Of a stretch of DNA of 43,871 nt, positions 6,838 through 15,234 are shown in pieces (within the stretch, counting starts at the first letter, position 1; each line of letters opens with the position of its first letter). Under the pieces are notes generated by a model. It was not told the DNA's origin. It saw nothing but the letters and a program-made list of their open reading frames with translations, and did not search any database. Origin of the DNA: an uncultured Schlesneria sp. (lineage in GTDB: Bacteria > Planctomycetota > Planctomycetia > Planctomycetales > Planctomycetaceae); NCBI GenBank assembly GCA_903858935.1, contig CAIOKO010000231.1, positions 1-43,871 on the forward strand, given 5' to 3'. Made by a program: the position numbers and the translations under genes.

Positions 6838-8889
6838 ATGACCAGTTCACTCGACTCACTACTTGATTCTTCCGATGCGACTTTGTGGGAAGTCGTGACC
6901 AATGGTGCCGGGCCGGAAGGAACTCTTCCCCTGACGGAAGAGATGCTGCTCAATGCCCCCAGTGGCGACTTATTCGGTCTGACACAAAATGCGGGAATGG
7001 GCTGGAATCCATCGCAACTGCTCCGCAAACAGTTTCTGATCCTCAGTACTCAAGGGGGTATTCGAGGTGAAGACGGAAAGCCGATTGCCCTGGGATACCA
7101 TACGGGACATTATGAAGTCGGCCTGTTGATGCGAGCGGCTGCTGAAGAATTAGATCGACTGGAAGCACTTCCGTTTGCGGCCTACGTCAGTGACCCCTGT
7201 GATGGCCGGACGCAGGGAACGGTCGGGATGATGGATAGCCTGGCCTATCGTAATGATGCCGCTGTGGTCCTGAAACGATTGATTCGTTCACTGCCGACGC
7301 GACGCGGAGTCATCGGTGTCGCGACGTGCGATAAAGGTTTACCAGCCATGATGCTGGCCCTGGCCGCACAAAAGAATCTTCCCTGTGTGATTGTTCCTGG
7401 TGGAGTCACTCTTCCACCCGCAACGGGTGAAGATGCGGGGAAAGTCCAAACCATCGGAGCTCGATTTTCTCATGGCGAGATCTCGCTCGAGGAAGCCGCC
7501 GAGGCGGGATGTCGCGCCTGTGGTTCGCCTGGCGGTGGTTGCCAGTTTCTCGGGACCGCCGCCACCTCACAGGTCGTGGCAGAAGCCTTGGGGATGGCGC
7601 TACCTCATTCGGCCCTTTCACCGTCTGGTCAGCCGATCTGGCTGGACATTGCCCGACGCTCGGCACGCGCCGTGGTCGAGATGGAACGACTCGGCAAAAC
7701 CATTCGAGATGTCCTGACGCCAGACGCGCTGCACAATGCGATGGTCGTGCATGCGGCGTGTGGTGGTTCGACGAATCTGCTGCTTCACATTCCCGCGATT
7801 GCATTTGAAGCCAACCTCCCTCGACCAACGGTCGAAGATTGGATTCATCTGAACCGCCAGGTCCCTCGGCTGGTTGATTGCCTTCCGAACGGGCCCGTTG
7901 GCCACCCAACCGTCCGCTTCTTCCTGGCGGGGGGAGTACCTGAATTAATGCTTCATTTACGGACTCTGGGTCTGCTGAAGCTCGACGCGATGACTGTTTC
8001 CGGTCGTTCCGTGGGGGACGTTCTCGAATGGTGGGAACATTCCGAACGACGGGTCCGGTTGCGTGAATTGCTCGTCGCGCGTGACGGAGTCGATCCCGAC
8101 ACGGTGGTGATGTCGCCGAAGGCTGCGCGGGATCGAGGGCTGACAAGTACGGTCACATTCCCGATTGGTAACATTGCCCCCGAAGGATCTGTCATTAAGA
8201 GCACGGCGATCGACAAAAGCGTTGTTGATCCCGACGGAGTCTATCGCAAGACGGGGCCTGCTCGCGTTTTCACTTCTGAGCGAGCGGCGATTGCAGCGGT
8301 TAAAGGTCGCCCTTTGCGACAGCCAAAAGAGTCAAGTCCAGCGGCAAAAGCCGATGTCGCTTCGGTAGGTGCCGACACCGCTCACCTGACGCCGATCAAA
8401 GAAGGTGACATCATTGTGCTGATGTGTCGCGGCCCACTCGGCTGCGGCATGGAAGAAACCTATCAGATCACTTCGGCATTACGATATCTGCCGTTTGGCA
8501 AGCATGTCGCGCTGATTACCGATGCCCGATTTTCAGGTGTTTCGACAGGGGCCTGTATCGGACATATTGGTCCAGAAGCGCTCGACGGAGGCCCGATCGG
8601 AAAGCTGCGAGATGGCGATTTGATTCAGATCGAAATCGATACGCGAAACCTGACGGGGTCTCTGAATTTCATTGGGACTCCCGGTGACGAAGTCACGCCG
8701 GAGCAAGGAGCCAGAATTCTTGCAGACCGTCAACCCGCTCAACCGCTGCATTGCGACCCCAATCTGCCGCCGGAAACTCGTTTGTGGGCTTTGCTGCAAC
8801 GGGCAGGGGGCGGAACCTGGGCCGGTTGCGTTTATGACGTTGATAAGATCGCAGAGGCGCTCGAAGCAGGATTGGCGAAATTGAAATGA
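6838..8889 (+). CDS. yjhG: YjhG/YagF-family dehydratase (probable D-xylonate dehydratase)
   Basis: The 683-residue protein is an IlvD/Edd-family iron-sulfur dehydratase of the YjhG/YagF branch, whose E. coli members dehydrate D-xylonate to 2-keto-3-deoxy-xylonate. Diagnostic stretches are [103 protein letters not shown] and [10 protein letters not shown]-like [19 protein letters not shown]. The cluster-binding cysteines in [12 protein letters not shown] and CGSPGGGCQ are all present. It is about 28 residues longer than the E. coli protein (655), mainly from an insert around residues 487-520 (a Pro/Ala/Ser-rich linker before the C-terminal swivel domain). The stop overlaps the polA start (ATGA). 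No other xylose/xylonate genes are in the window, so the substrate is inferred from the family. Confidence 0.93.
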   Translation: MTSSLDSLLDSSDATLWEVVTNGAGPEGTLPLTEEMLLNAPSGDLFGLTQNAGMGWNPSQLLRKQFLILSTQGGIRGEDGKPIALGYHTGHYEVGLLMRAAAEELDRLEALPFAAYVSDPCDGRTQGTVGMMDSLAYRNDAAVVLKRLIRSLPTRRGVIGVATCDKGLPAMMLALAAQKNLPCVIVPGGVTLPPATGEDAGKVQTIGARFSHGEISLEEAAEAGCRACGSPGGGCQFLGTAATSQVVAEALGMALPHSALSPSGQPIWLDIARRSARAVVEMERLGKTIRDVLTPDALHNAMVVHAACGGSTNLLLHIPAIAFEANLPRPTVEDWIHLNRQVPRLVDCLPNGPVGHPTVRFFLAGGVPELMLHLRTLGLLKLDAMTVSGRSVGDVLEWWEHSERRVRLRELLVARDGVDPDTVVMSPKAARDRGLTSTVTFPIGNIAPEGSVIKSTAIDKSVVDPDGVYRKTGPARVFTSERAAIAAVKGRPLRQPKESSPAAKADVASVGADTAHLTPIKEGDIIVLMCRGPLGCGMEETYQITSALRYLPFGKHVALITDARFSGVSTGACIGHIGPEALDGGPIGKLRDGDLIQIEIDTRNLTGSLNFIGTPGDEVTPEQGARILADRQPAQPLHCDPNLPPETRLWALLQRAGGGTWAGCVYDVDKIAEALEAGLAKLK

Positions 8890-11768
8890 CGGACACAGTC
8901 TACCTGATCGACACGTTTTCGTTGATGTTTCAGGTGTTTCACGGCATTCCTCCCATGACCAGTCCGGCGGGTTTGCCGACGAACGCCGTTTTTGGATTCA
9001 GCCGTGACTTGATCGGACTGCTCAAGGACCACAAACCGACCTGGCTGGTCTGTGCCATGGAATCACCCGGGCCCGGCACGCGAGACGCGATCTATCCGGC
9101 GTACAAGGCCAATCGATCCGAGATGCCCGAGGATCTGCGTCCACAGATTTCCCTGTTAAAAGAAGTGATTCAGGCGTTTGATATTCCGCTGATCGAATCG
9201 GCAGGCTGGGAAGCGGACGACGTCATCGCGACGCTCACCAGGCAGGCGGTAGAACGGGGATTTCATGTCAGAATTGTTACCAGTGACAAGGACGCCAGAC
9301 AGCTGTTAGGACCGCAGGTGCAAATCTATAACCTGCGAAAGAATACCTATCTCGACGAAGCAGGACTATTGCTCGATTGGGGGATTCGTCCTGATCAAGT
9401 CGTCGATTTTCAGTCATTGGTCGGAGACGCTGTCGACAATGTGCCGGGGGTACCACTGGTCGGACCGAAGAAAGCTGCGGCGATGCTGCAGACGTTTGAG
9501 ACGCTGGAAAATGTGCTCGCGAATTCTGATAAGGCAAACGGGGCCAAACTGCGCGAGAACCTGAAGAACTTCAGCGATCAGGCTTATCTGAGCCGCGAAC
9601 TTGTCCGCCTGAACCAGCAGCTTCCGATCGAATTTGACTGGGACGGACATCGCCGTCAACAACCTGATGTCACCGCACTGCAGGAATTGTTTCGCAAATT
9701 TGGATTTCGCCGGCTGATTGAAGACGTACGACAATTCGCACCAGCGGTTCCGGTCGCAACCACAACCACAACCACAACCACGAAGGCTCCGGCAAAAAAG
9801 GGAAAACCAACCTCGAAGGGGCAGCTCTCATTGTTCGACGATGACGAGGGTCTTCCTGAGGAACCGCTGCTCGAAACGGCAGAAACGGCAACTGACGATC
9901 AAGGGGACGCGGCAGGATCAGAAAACGAACCCGATGGAAAATTCCCACCTCGAATTCAACGAGTCTGGGAAGTTGTCGACACACCGGAAAAATTCGCGGG
10001 CTTCATTGAATCGCTCCGAGGGCAAACCCGGTTTTGTCTGGACCTTGAGACAACACATGTTGACTCGATGCGGGCTGCCGTTGTTGGCTGGGCTTTCAGC
10101 TGGCTGGCCGGAACGGGTTATTACCTGCCTGTCAGGGGGCCAGCAGGAAGTACACTTCTCGATCCACAAATGGTCATCGACACCCTTCGTCCAATTCTCG
10201 AAAACCCGTCAGTTCAGATCATCAATCAAAACATCAAGTACGACCTGACCGTCCTGGCTCGAATTCAACTGAAGCCTGATTCAAATCAGTTGGGCCTCGA
10301 CCCGATGGTTGCTGACTACCTGCTCGATGCCGGGGCAAGATCTCACAGCCTTGATGTTTTGATCGGCAAGTATCTGGGGATCGAGTCGATTCCGATTTCC
10401 GCATTGATCGGGACCGGCAAACAACAAAAGAACATGGTTGATATTCCGGTCGAAAAGGTTGCTGAGTATGCGACGGAAGATGCCGACCTTTCGCTTCGAC
10501 TGGCGGATCTGCTCGAAGAGCGACTCAAATTGGAAGGTTTATTCGAGCTCTATTGGAATCTTGAACGTCCGTTGATTCCGATTCTGGCTGAGATGGAACA
10601 AACAGGGATTCGCGTTGATGCCGATGAACTGCGCCGGCAGAGCATTGCGGTGACCGACCGTCTGAATCAGACCATCGCCGAGATCTATGCGATGGCGGGG
10701 CACGAGTTCAACATTGATTCGCCGATTCAGCTTCGCAAAGTCTTGTTCGAAGAACAAATGCTTCCCGTTCGACGAAAGACACAAACGGGTCCCAGTACTG
10801 ATCAGGAAGTGCTGGAAGAACTGGCGTTGATTCATCCGCTCCCCGCGAAGATCACCGAACACCGTCAGTTGTCGAAATTGAAGGGGACTTATCTCGATGC
10901 ACTTCCGGAACTGATTCATCCTGAAACCGGCCGGATTCATTGTTCCTTCAATCAAGTTGTGGCGGCAACAGGACGACTCAGTTCCAGTGATCCAAACCTT
11001 CAGAATATTCCGATCCGAACGAGCGAAGGAAGGCAGATCCGTCGAGCGTTCGTGCCTGGCAACGACGGATGGAAACTGGTCTGTGCCGATTACTCTCAAA
11101 TTGAACTGCGGATTCTCGCACACTTCAGTTCCGACGCGGCGTTGAAAGCCGCGTTTGAACAAGGGATTGATATTCATGCGGCCGTTGCCGCCGACGTTTC
11201 TGGAGTATCTCTGGAGGCTGTCAATTCCGATCAGCGCCGGGTTGCAAAAGCAGTCAACTTCGGGGTGATTTACGGTCAAAGCCCATTCGGACTGGCGGCA
11301 GCACTCGGTATCGATAAAGACGTTGCGACGAAGTTTATTAACGACTATTTCGCAAAATATTCTGGCGTCAACCTGTTCATTGACCAGACTCTGGCCGAAT
11401 GCCGCTCAACGGGATTTGCGAAGACAATTCTCGGTCGTCGTCGAGCGATCGAAGGAATTCGTCCGCAACGTGGTCCAAACTTGAATATGCCCGAGCGAAC
11501 AGCGATCAACACGGTCATTCAGGGTTCTGCCGCCGACCTGATCAAGCAGGCGATGATCAATTTAAACAACAGCCTCAAAGGTCATGGGTATCAGGCAAGA
11601 ATGCTGCTGCAAATTCACGACGAACTCGTCTTCGAAGTTCCCCCGGATGAATTGACTTCGCTGATCGAAGTCGTGCGAAACGAGATGGAGAATGCGATGA
11701 CACTGTCCGTTCCGCTCGTCGTTGACGTCGCGGTGGGGAATAACTGGCTCGACCTCGAATCGGTTTAG
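8886..11768 (+). CDS. polA: DNA polymerase I with 5'-3' and 3'-5' exonuclease domains
   Basis: The 960-residue protein is a full three-domain Pol I. Residues 1-285 are the 5'-3' flap nuclease ([35 protein letters not shown]). A Thr/Lys-rich linker with a (CAACCA)n-coded Thr run follows at about 290-310. The 3'-5' proofreading domain keeps its metal ligands: Asp386 and Glu388 in CLDLETT, Asp453 in NIKYDL, and Tyr528/Asp532 in YATED. The polymerase has motif A DYSQIELR (Asp735), motif [15 protein letters not shown] and motif [12 protein letters not shown] (Asp912), plus [15 protein letters not shown]. The Phe in motif B (KAVNFG) predicts weak ddNTP discrimination. The ATG overlaps the stop of the dehydratase gene by four bases, an unusual coupling for a replication/repair enzyme. 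It acts in Okazaki-fragment processing and excision repair. Confidence 0.98.
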   Translation: MTDTVYLIDTFSLMFQVFHGIPPMTSPAGLPTNAVFGFSRDLIGLLKDHKPTWLVCAMESPGPGTRDAIYPAYKANRSEMPEDLRPQISLLKEVIQAFDIPLIESAGWEADDVIATLTRQAVERGFHVRIVTSDKDARQLLGPQVQIYNLRKNTYLDEAGLLLDWGIRPDQVVDFQSLVGDAVDNVPGVPLVGPKKAAAMLQTFETLENVLANSDKANGAKLRENLKNFSDQAYLSRELVRLNQQLPIEFDWDGHRRQQPDVTALQELFRKFGFRRLIEDVRQFAPAVPVATTTTTTTTKAPAKKGKPTSKGQLSLFDDDEGLPEEPLLETAETATDDQGDAAGSENEPDGKFPPRIQRVWEVVDTPEKFAGFIESLRGQTRFCLDLETTHVDSMRAAVVGWAFSWLAGTGYYLPVRGPAGSTLLDPQMVIDTLRPILENPSVQIINQNIKYDLTVLARIQLKPDSNQLGLDPMVADYLLDAGARSHSLDVLIGKYLGIESIPISALIGTGKQQKNMVDIPVEKVAEYATEDADLSLRLADLLEERLKLEGLFELYWNLERPLIPILAEMEQTGIRVDADELRRQSIAVTDRLNQTIAEIYAMAGHEFNIDSPIQLRKVLFEEQMLPVRRKTQTGPSTDQEVLEELALIHPLPAKITEHRQLSKLKGTYLDALPELIHPETGRIHCSFNQVVAATGRLSSSDPNLQNIPIRTSEGRQIRRAFVPGNDGWKLVCADYSQIELRILAHFSSDAALKAAFEQGIDIHAAVAADVSGVSLEAVNSDQRRVAKAVNFGVIYGQSPFGLAAALGIDKDVATKFINDYFAKYSGVNLFIDQTLAECRSTGFAKTILGRRRAIEGIRPQRGPNLNMPERTAINTVIQGSAADLIKQAMINLNNSLKGHGYQARMLLQIHDELVFEVPPDELTSLIEVVRNEMENAMTLSVPLVVDVAVGNNWLDLESV

Positions 11769-11899
11769 CGCGTTTGTCTTAATTTGGGTGTCAGAGGAAA
11801 CAATGACCGGGTCGCGAAGACGAAATAGTCAGGTTCGGTAGCGAATCTTTTTCACAACCGCGTTCCTCGATAACCGCTGTTTTCTCGACATGTCAAAGT

Positions 11900-12817
11900 T
11901 CAAAAATATCCATCGCGCTTTTTCAGCTCCATCGACCCCGCCTCGTCGTGGTCGATGACCCGGCCTTGCCGCTCCGAGTTCGTCGCCACGAGCATTTCTT
12001 CAATGATCTCTGGCAGCGTCGCAGCCGTACTCTCGATCGCGCCGGTCAGCGGGTAGCAGCCCAGTGTGCGAAACCGCACGCGTTTCATCATCGGCTTTTC
12101 GCCTGGCAGCAACCGCATCCGCTCATCGTCCACCATGATCAGCGTTCCATCTCGCTCGACAATCGGGCGAACGTCGGCCAAATAGAGCGGTACAATGGGG
12201 ATGTTTTCCAGATGGATGTATTGCCAGACATCCAGTTCGGTCCAGTTGCTCAGCGGGAATACGCGAATACTTTCACCTTTGTTCAATTTGCTGTTGTAAA
12301 TGTTCCACAACTCCGGCCGCTGATTCTTCGGGTCCCACTGATGCTGGCGATCGCGGAAGCTGTAGACACGTTCTTTCGCACGGCTTTTCTCTTCATCGCG
12401 ACGGGCACCGCCGAACGCAGCGTCAAACTGGTAGTGGTTGAGCGCTTGCTTCAACGCCACGGTTTTCATGATATCTGTGTGAGTCTTTGATCCGTGATCG
12501 AAGGGATTGATGTTTTGAGCCTGTCCTTCGGGGTTGATCCAGACTCTTAAGTCGAGACCCTGTTCGCGACAGAATCGATCGCGGAACTCGTACATCTCGC
12601 GGAACTCCCAGGTCGTATCGACGTGCAGCAGCGGAAAAGGGACACGTCCGGGGTAAAACGCCTTCTGTGCCAGTCGCAGCATCACGGTGGAGTCCTTGCC
12701 GATTGAGTAGAACAGCACCGGGCGTTCGAACTCTGCGGCAACTTCTCGGATGATGTGAATACTCTCGGCCTCAAGTGCTTTCAAGTGGGCCAGTTTGTAA
12801 TTAACGGGATCGCTCAT
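11900..12817 (-). CDS. cysD: Sulfate adenylyltransferase small subunit CysD
   Basis: The 305-residue protein is the PP-loop ATP pyrophosphatase subunit of ATP sulfurylase, which makes adenosine 5'-phosphosulfate from sulfate and ATP, normally together with the GTPase CysN. Signatures are [17 protein letters not shown], the PP-loop [52 protein letters not shown] and [12 protein letters not shown]. Length equals E. coli CysD (302). Start ATG at 12817 has GAGGAGGGG upstream. No cysN, cysC or cysH is next to it; it ends 131 bases before the polA stop (convergent). Upstream it is 17 bases from the DUF6671-like gene and, further, the PII-like gene, so it is the third gene of a likely operon. Confidence 0.96.
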   Translation of the reverse strand: MSDPVNYKLAHLKALEAESIHIIREVAAEFERPVLFYSIGKDSTVMLRLAQKAFYPGRVPFPLLHVDTTWEFREMYEFRDRFCREQGLDLRVWINPEGQAQNINPFDHGSKTHTDIMKTVALKQALNHYQFDAAFGGARRDEEKSRAKERVYSFRDRQHQWDPKNQRPELWNIYNSKLNKGESIRVFPLSNWTELDVWQYIHLENIPIVPLYLADVRPIVERDGTLIMVDDERMRLLPGEKPMMKRVRFRTLGCYPLTGAIESTAATLPEIIEEMLVATNSERQGRVIDHDEAGSMELKKRDGYF

Positions 12818-12834
12818 TTCCCCTCCTCATCGAT

Positions 12835-13707
12835 TTAAGGGTTGCACCAGGCGCAGTACCGCTGTGAGGCGGATTTCACGCCGTCAGACCGTTCCAGTCG
12901 TTCACTGAATGAACATGAAACGCAACCGTAGATTTCTTCGGAAACAAGTTCCGTCGGAAGATTGCAGTACTCGCACTGTAATCCCTTTTCAAAACGAACA
13001 ATGCCCCATCCCGGCGTATTACAGGATGGGCATTCCGTTGCCAGTCGACGTCCCAGTTTCACGGCGAGTTCTGCAATAACAGCCATGCGGGTTGGGTTCA
13101 TATGGGCTCGCATGTCGGTCTCGACCCAGATCTTTCCGTCTTCCGATTGGTTCACGCATTGGCGGAATGCTTCGTGCAGCTCGACCTCAGATTGAATTCC
13201 CTTGTAGATGACAGTTCGATCGTGCCAGTCATTCGGACGAACGATCAACGCATGAGACGGGAACTGTGACTTTTCGGCAAATCGTTCCAAATCATCAATC
13301 GAAGCAACGGAAGCGGTCCGATAGTTCGTTTTTTCACTGAGCAATGATTCGTGTAAACGAAAGCCCCTGACATGATCGCAGAAATAAAGAATCTCGTAAT
13401 CGCAGGGGAAGAACGGAATGGTCGGATGTGGCCCGAAACTCCCTTCGCTGGCAAGTCCATACATGGTACTCATCAGACCCATGCCCAGTTCACACTTGCG
13501 ACGTACGCATTCTAAAGCGGTCCCCTCACGATCCACCTCACCAGAGAATGTCCCAAGCTGATCCGTGTCAGCTTCACACGTGACGACTTCTGCGGACAAT
13601 ATTTCTTTGAAAGCGGGGTGGATGGCAACGGCTTTATTATGCTTTGTCGTCAAGATGATCCGGCAATTTTCATACGCTGATCGGCACTCGTGAAAAGTCT
13701 GCTGCAT
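12835..13707 (-). CDS. DUF6671-like protein with C-terminal zinc-ribbon cysteines
   Basis: The 290-residue protein starts MQQTFHECRSAYENCRIILT and reads TTKHNKAVAIHPAFKEILSA, EVDREGTALECVRRKCELGM and SEGSFGPHPTIPFFPCDYEI; this combination is what I recall for the DUF6671 family, of unknown function. From about residue 215 it carries four Cys pairs typical of paired zinc ribbons: ECPSCNTPGW, CEYCNLP, CVSCSF and YCAWCNP. The central part has ETDMRAHMNPTRMAVIAELA, with acidic and His residues that could bind metal. ATG at 13707 has GAGG at good spacing. It sits between a PII-like gene and cysD, 17 bases before cysD, so a link to sulfate or anion metabolism can be inferred but is not shown by the sequence. 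Confidence 0.75.
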   Translation of the reverse strand: MQQTFHECRSAYENCRIILTTKHNKAVAIHPAFKEILSAEVVTCEADTDQLGTFSGEVDREGTALECVRRKCELGMGLMSTMYGLASEGSFGPHPTIPFFPCDYEILYFCDHVRGFRLHESLLSEKTNYRTASVASIDDLERFAEKSQFPSHALIVRPNDWHDRTVIYKGIQSEVELHEAFRQCVNQSEDGKIWVETDMRAHMNPTRMAVIAELAVKLGRRLATECPSCNTPGWGIVRFEKGLQCEYCNLPTELVSEEIYGCVSCSFSERLERSDGVKSASQRYCAWCNP

Positions 13708-13764
13708 GCGAAGCCTCAGTGATGACGACCGACTGGGGTCAATAAGCGATACGACAACCTCGAT

Positions 13765-14058
13765 TCAGTGAATGACCCACATGGCGTCAGAAACAAGGCA
13801 CGAACCGCCAAATCGTTTTAAGATGGGGCGCAGCGCTTCGATCAGTTTGTTTAACGAGTCGTCAGCGATCGTAGTCACGATCATCAAGTTTTCGACCTCA
13901 CCCGAAATCGAGTCGAAGGAATACACCTTTTTGTCTCCCTTTCCGAGAACATTTCGCAGCAGGGCATAGCCCGTGATTCCACAAGATTCCAATGCATCAA
14001 GGACCTGTGGAAATTCCTGTTGCCCCGTGATGATCTCGACCCGTTTTACTACTCGCAC
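13765..14058 (-). CDS. PII-like signalling protein
   Basis: The best start is the GTG at 14058, which has AAGGAG eight bases upstream; this gives 97 residues beginning VRVVKRVEIITGQQEFPQVL. The sequence then reads ESCGITGYALLRNVLGKGDK and ends EALRPILKRFGGSCLVSDAM-WVIH. This is the beta-alpha-beta double repeat of PII/PII-like proteins. The T-loop region (GKGDKKVYSFDSISGEVENL) is short and lacks the uridylylated-Tyr context of GlnB/GlnK, so it fits the PII-like (SbtB/CPII-type) branch that binds adenine nucleotides and often regulates bicarbonate or anion transport. No transporter gene is beside it. It is the first gene of the probable operon with the DUF6671-like gene (57 bases away) and cysD. 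The open frame goes back to 14142 but without support. Confidence 0.8.
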   Translation of the reverse strand: MRVVKRVEIITGQQEFPQVLDALESCGITGYALLRNVLGKGDKKVYSFDSISGEVENLMIVTTIADDSLNKLIEALRPILKRFGGSCLVSDAMWVIH

Positions 14059-14379
14059 GAATGTACTCCTTGACAAAATGAGGTCGCGCCGGAAAACAAT
14101 CGAGTCCGTTTGTACCGGCGTACGAAGACGCGACCAAAACACAACGTGATGCGCGATAAGACACGCGACAGTGCCGCGCCACCACTATCCCGGTTAGTTT
14201 TGAAGGAAACCGCTTGAACATCTTTTTACGAAACTTATTTGCGATGCATAATGCGTGAAATATCTTTCGTGTATTTTTAGTCGTGTATCGGCCGTGATGC
14301 AAGGAAATGTCAGAAGAATTTCTGAAAAACTGCGATTTCCATGAAATCGGTAATTCCAACAACTCGCAGCAGACTCTGT

Positions 14380-14886
14380 TTATGCAACCTGTTCCGGCGG
14401 ATTCAGTCTGGCCTGGACCGCGTCGCCGACGTGAATGGTTCCTCCTTCGAGGACTTTTGCCGTGATTCCACCGTGTCCGCGCATGGCGTTGTATCCACCG
14501 GGACCGAGGACCGATTCCATCCGCGAACAAGGCTCGCACGGTCCGCTATATTCGAGTAACACGTCACCCACTTGAAACGACTTCCCCTTCAACGCCAGCA
14601 AGTTGATTCCGGAAACGACCAGGTTTCGACGAACCAGTTCTGGCGGCAGATCCGTGCGATGCAGCATTCCTGCCACTGCAGACAGGTGCTCAAATTGAAT
14701 TAATGTCACCTGGCGTTTGGAGCCATGTCGCCCGCCAAAGCGATGATCGCCGACGATTCCGCGTTCGGCGACGACCTCGGCCTGGTTCACGATCGAGAGG
14801 TCTCCTAACCTTGCGGGACGTAGGCCGATCCATTCGAGTCGGCCTACCTGCGGCAGAATATTGAAGATCGACCCAAGAGTTTGCAC
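14380..14886 (-). CDS. MOSC domain protein
   Basis: The protein consists of a single MOSC domain (molybdenum cofactor sulfurase C-terminal), as in YiiM and YuaD-like proteins. It reads VGRLEWIGLRPARLGDLSIV, GIVGDHRFGGRHGSKRQVTL, LPPELVRRNLVVSGINLLAL, and the conserved cysteine block GPCEPCSRMESVL followed by RGHGGITAKVLEGGTIHVGD. The Cys in EPCSRM is the residue thought to handle persulfide or cofactor sulfur in this family. I chose the GTG at 14886, which has AGGTG eight bases upstream and gives 168 residues; a TTG at 14925 would add 13. Partner enzymes are unknown; the mog gene in the window concerns the same cofactor but lies 11 kb away. Confidence 0.88.
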   Translation of the reverse strand: MQTLGSIFNILPQVGRLEWIGLRPARLGDLSIVNQAEVVAERGIVGDHRFGGRHGSKRQVTLIQFEHLSAVAGMLHRTDLPPELVRRNLVVSGINLLALKGKSFQVGDVLLEYSGPCEPCSRMESVLGPGGYNAMRGHGGITAKVLEGGTIHVGDAVQARLNPPEQVA

Positions 14887-15234
14887 GATGAATACACCTG
14901 TTGAAGCTGCGGGACCATTCGTCAATAAATTAGCAGCACCGCAACGCGATTTCGCCTGCGTCTGGTGTCAAGCTTCGAGATTTGGGTTCTGTGCCACTGC
15001 GTCGCAGTCTTCGGAGAAGCAGTGGCTTGATTAACCCTGAGACTTCGAGATTTTGCCGAGATTCGCTATTCTAAAAGGTCTCTTCAGCGAAGCGATGACA
15101 GGCTGGATGTGGTTTCCTCGTTTTTGCAGGCAGATGTAGCGAACCATTTTTATCCTGTCAGACTTTTGTCTGAGGGTTTGGTGAAATGACAGTGACGCCA
15201 CGCAAATGAATTATTCCAGGGACTGGTTGTTTTA
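14887..15234. other. Divergent intergenic region with two hairpins
   Basis: The region upstream of mutL contains the hairpin element at 14973-15053 and a perfect TCAGAC-TTTT-GTCTGA hairpin at 15158-15173, which lies about 60 bases before the mutL start and could be in its leader. No gene is seen. Confidence 0.45.
14973..15053 (+). repeat. Small hairpin element with TGCCACTGC ends and 11-base direct repeats
   Basis: GCCACTGC (14993-15000) pairs with GCAGTGGC (15019-15026), extended outside by GGGTT (14984-14988) and AACCC (15033-15037). The structure is flanked by the direct repeat CTTCGAGATTT at 14973-14983 and 15043-15053, which could be a target duplication. The inner GTGCCACTGC-TC-GC...CTTCGGAGAA resembles the ends of the repeats at 5358 and 42588, so this may be a short relative. 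Confidence 0.55.

Noticed and set aside
7406-8146. 246-codon minus-strand frame inside the YjhG-type gene
   Set aside because: Arg/Pro-rich, low-complexity translation typical of an antisense shadow in a GC-rich gene.
9758-9783. Tandem CAACCA units in polA, considered as a repeat array
   Set aside because: The run encodes a Thr-rich linker between domains; no spacers or palindromic repeats as in a CRISPR array.
10539-11279. 246-codon minus-strand frame inside polA
   Set aside because: Antisense to conserved polymerase motifs; no independent support.
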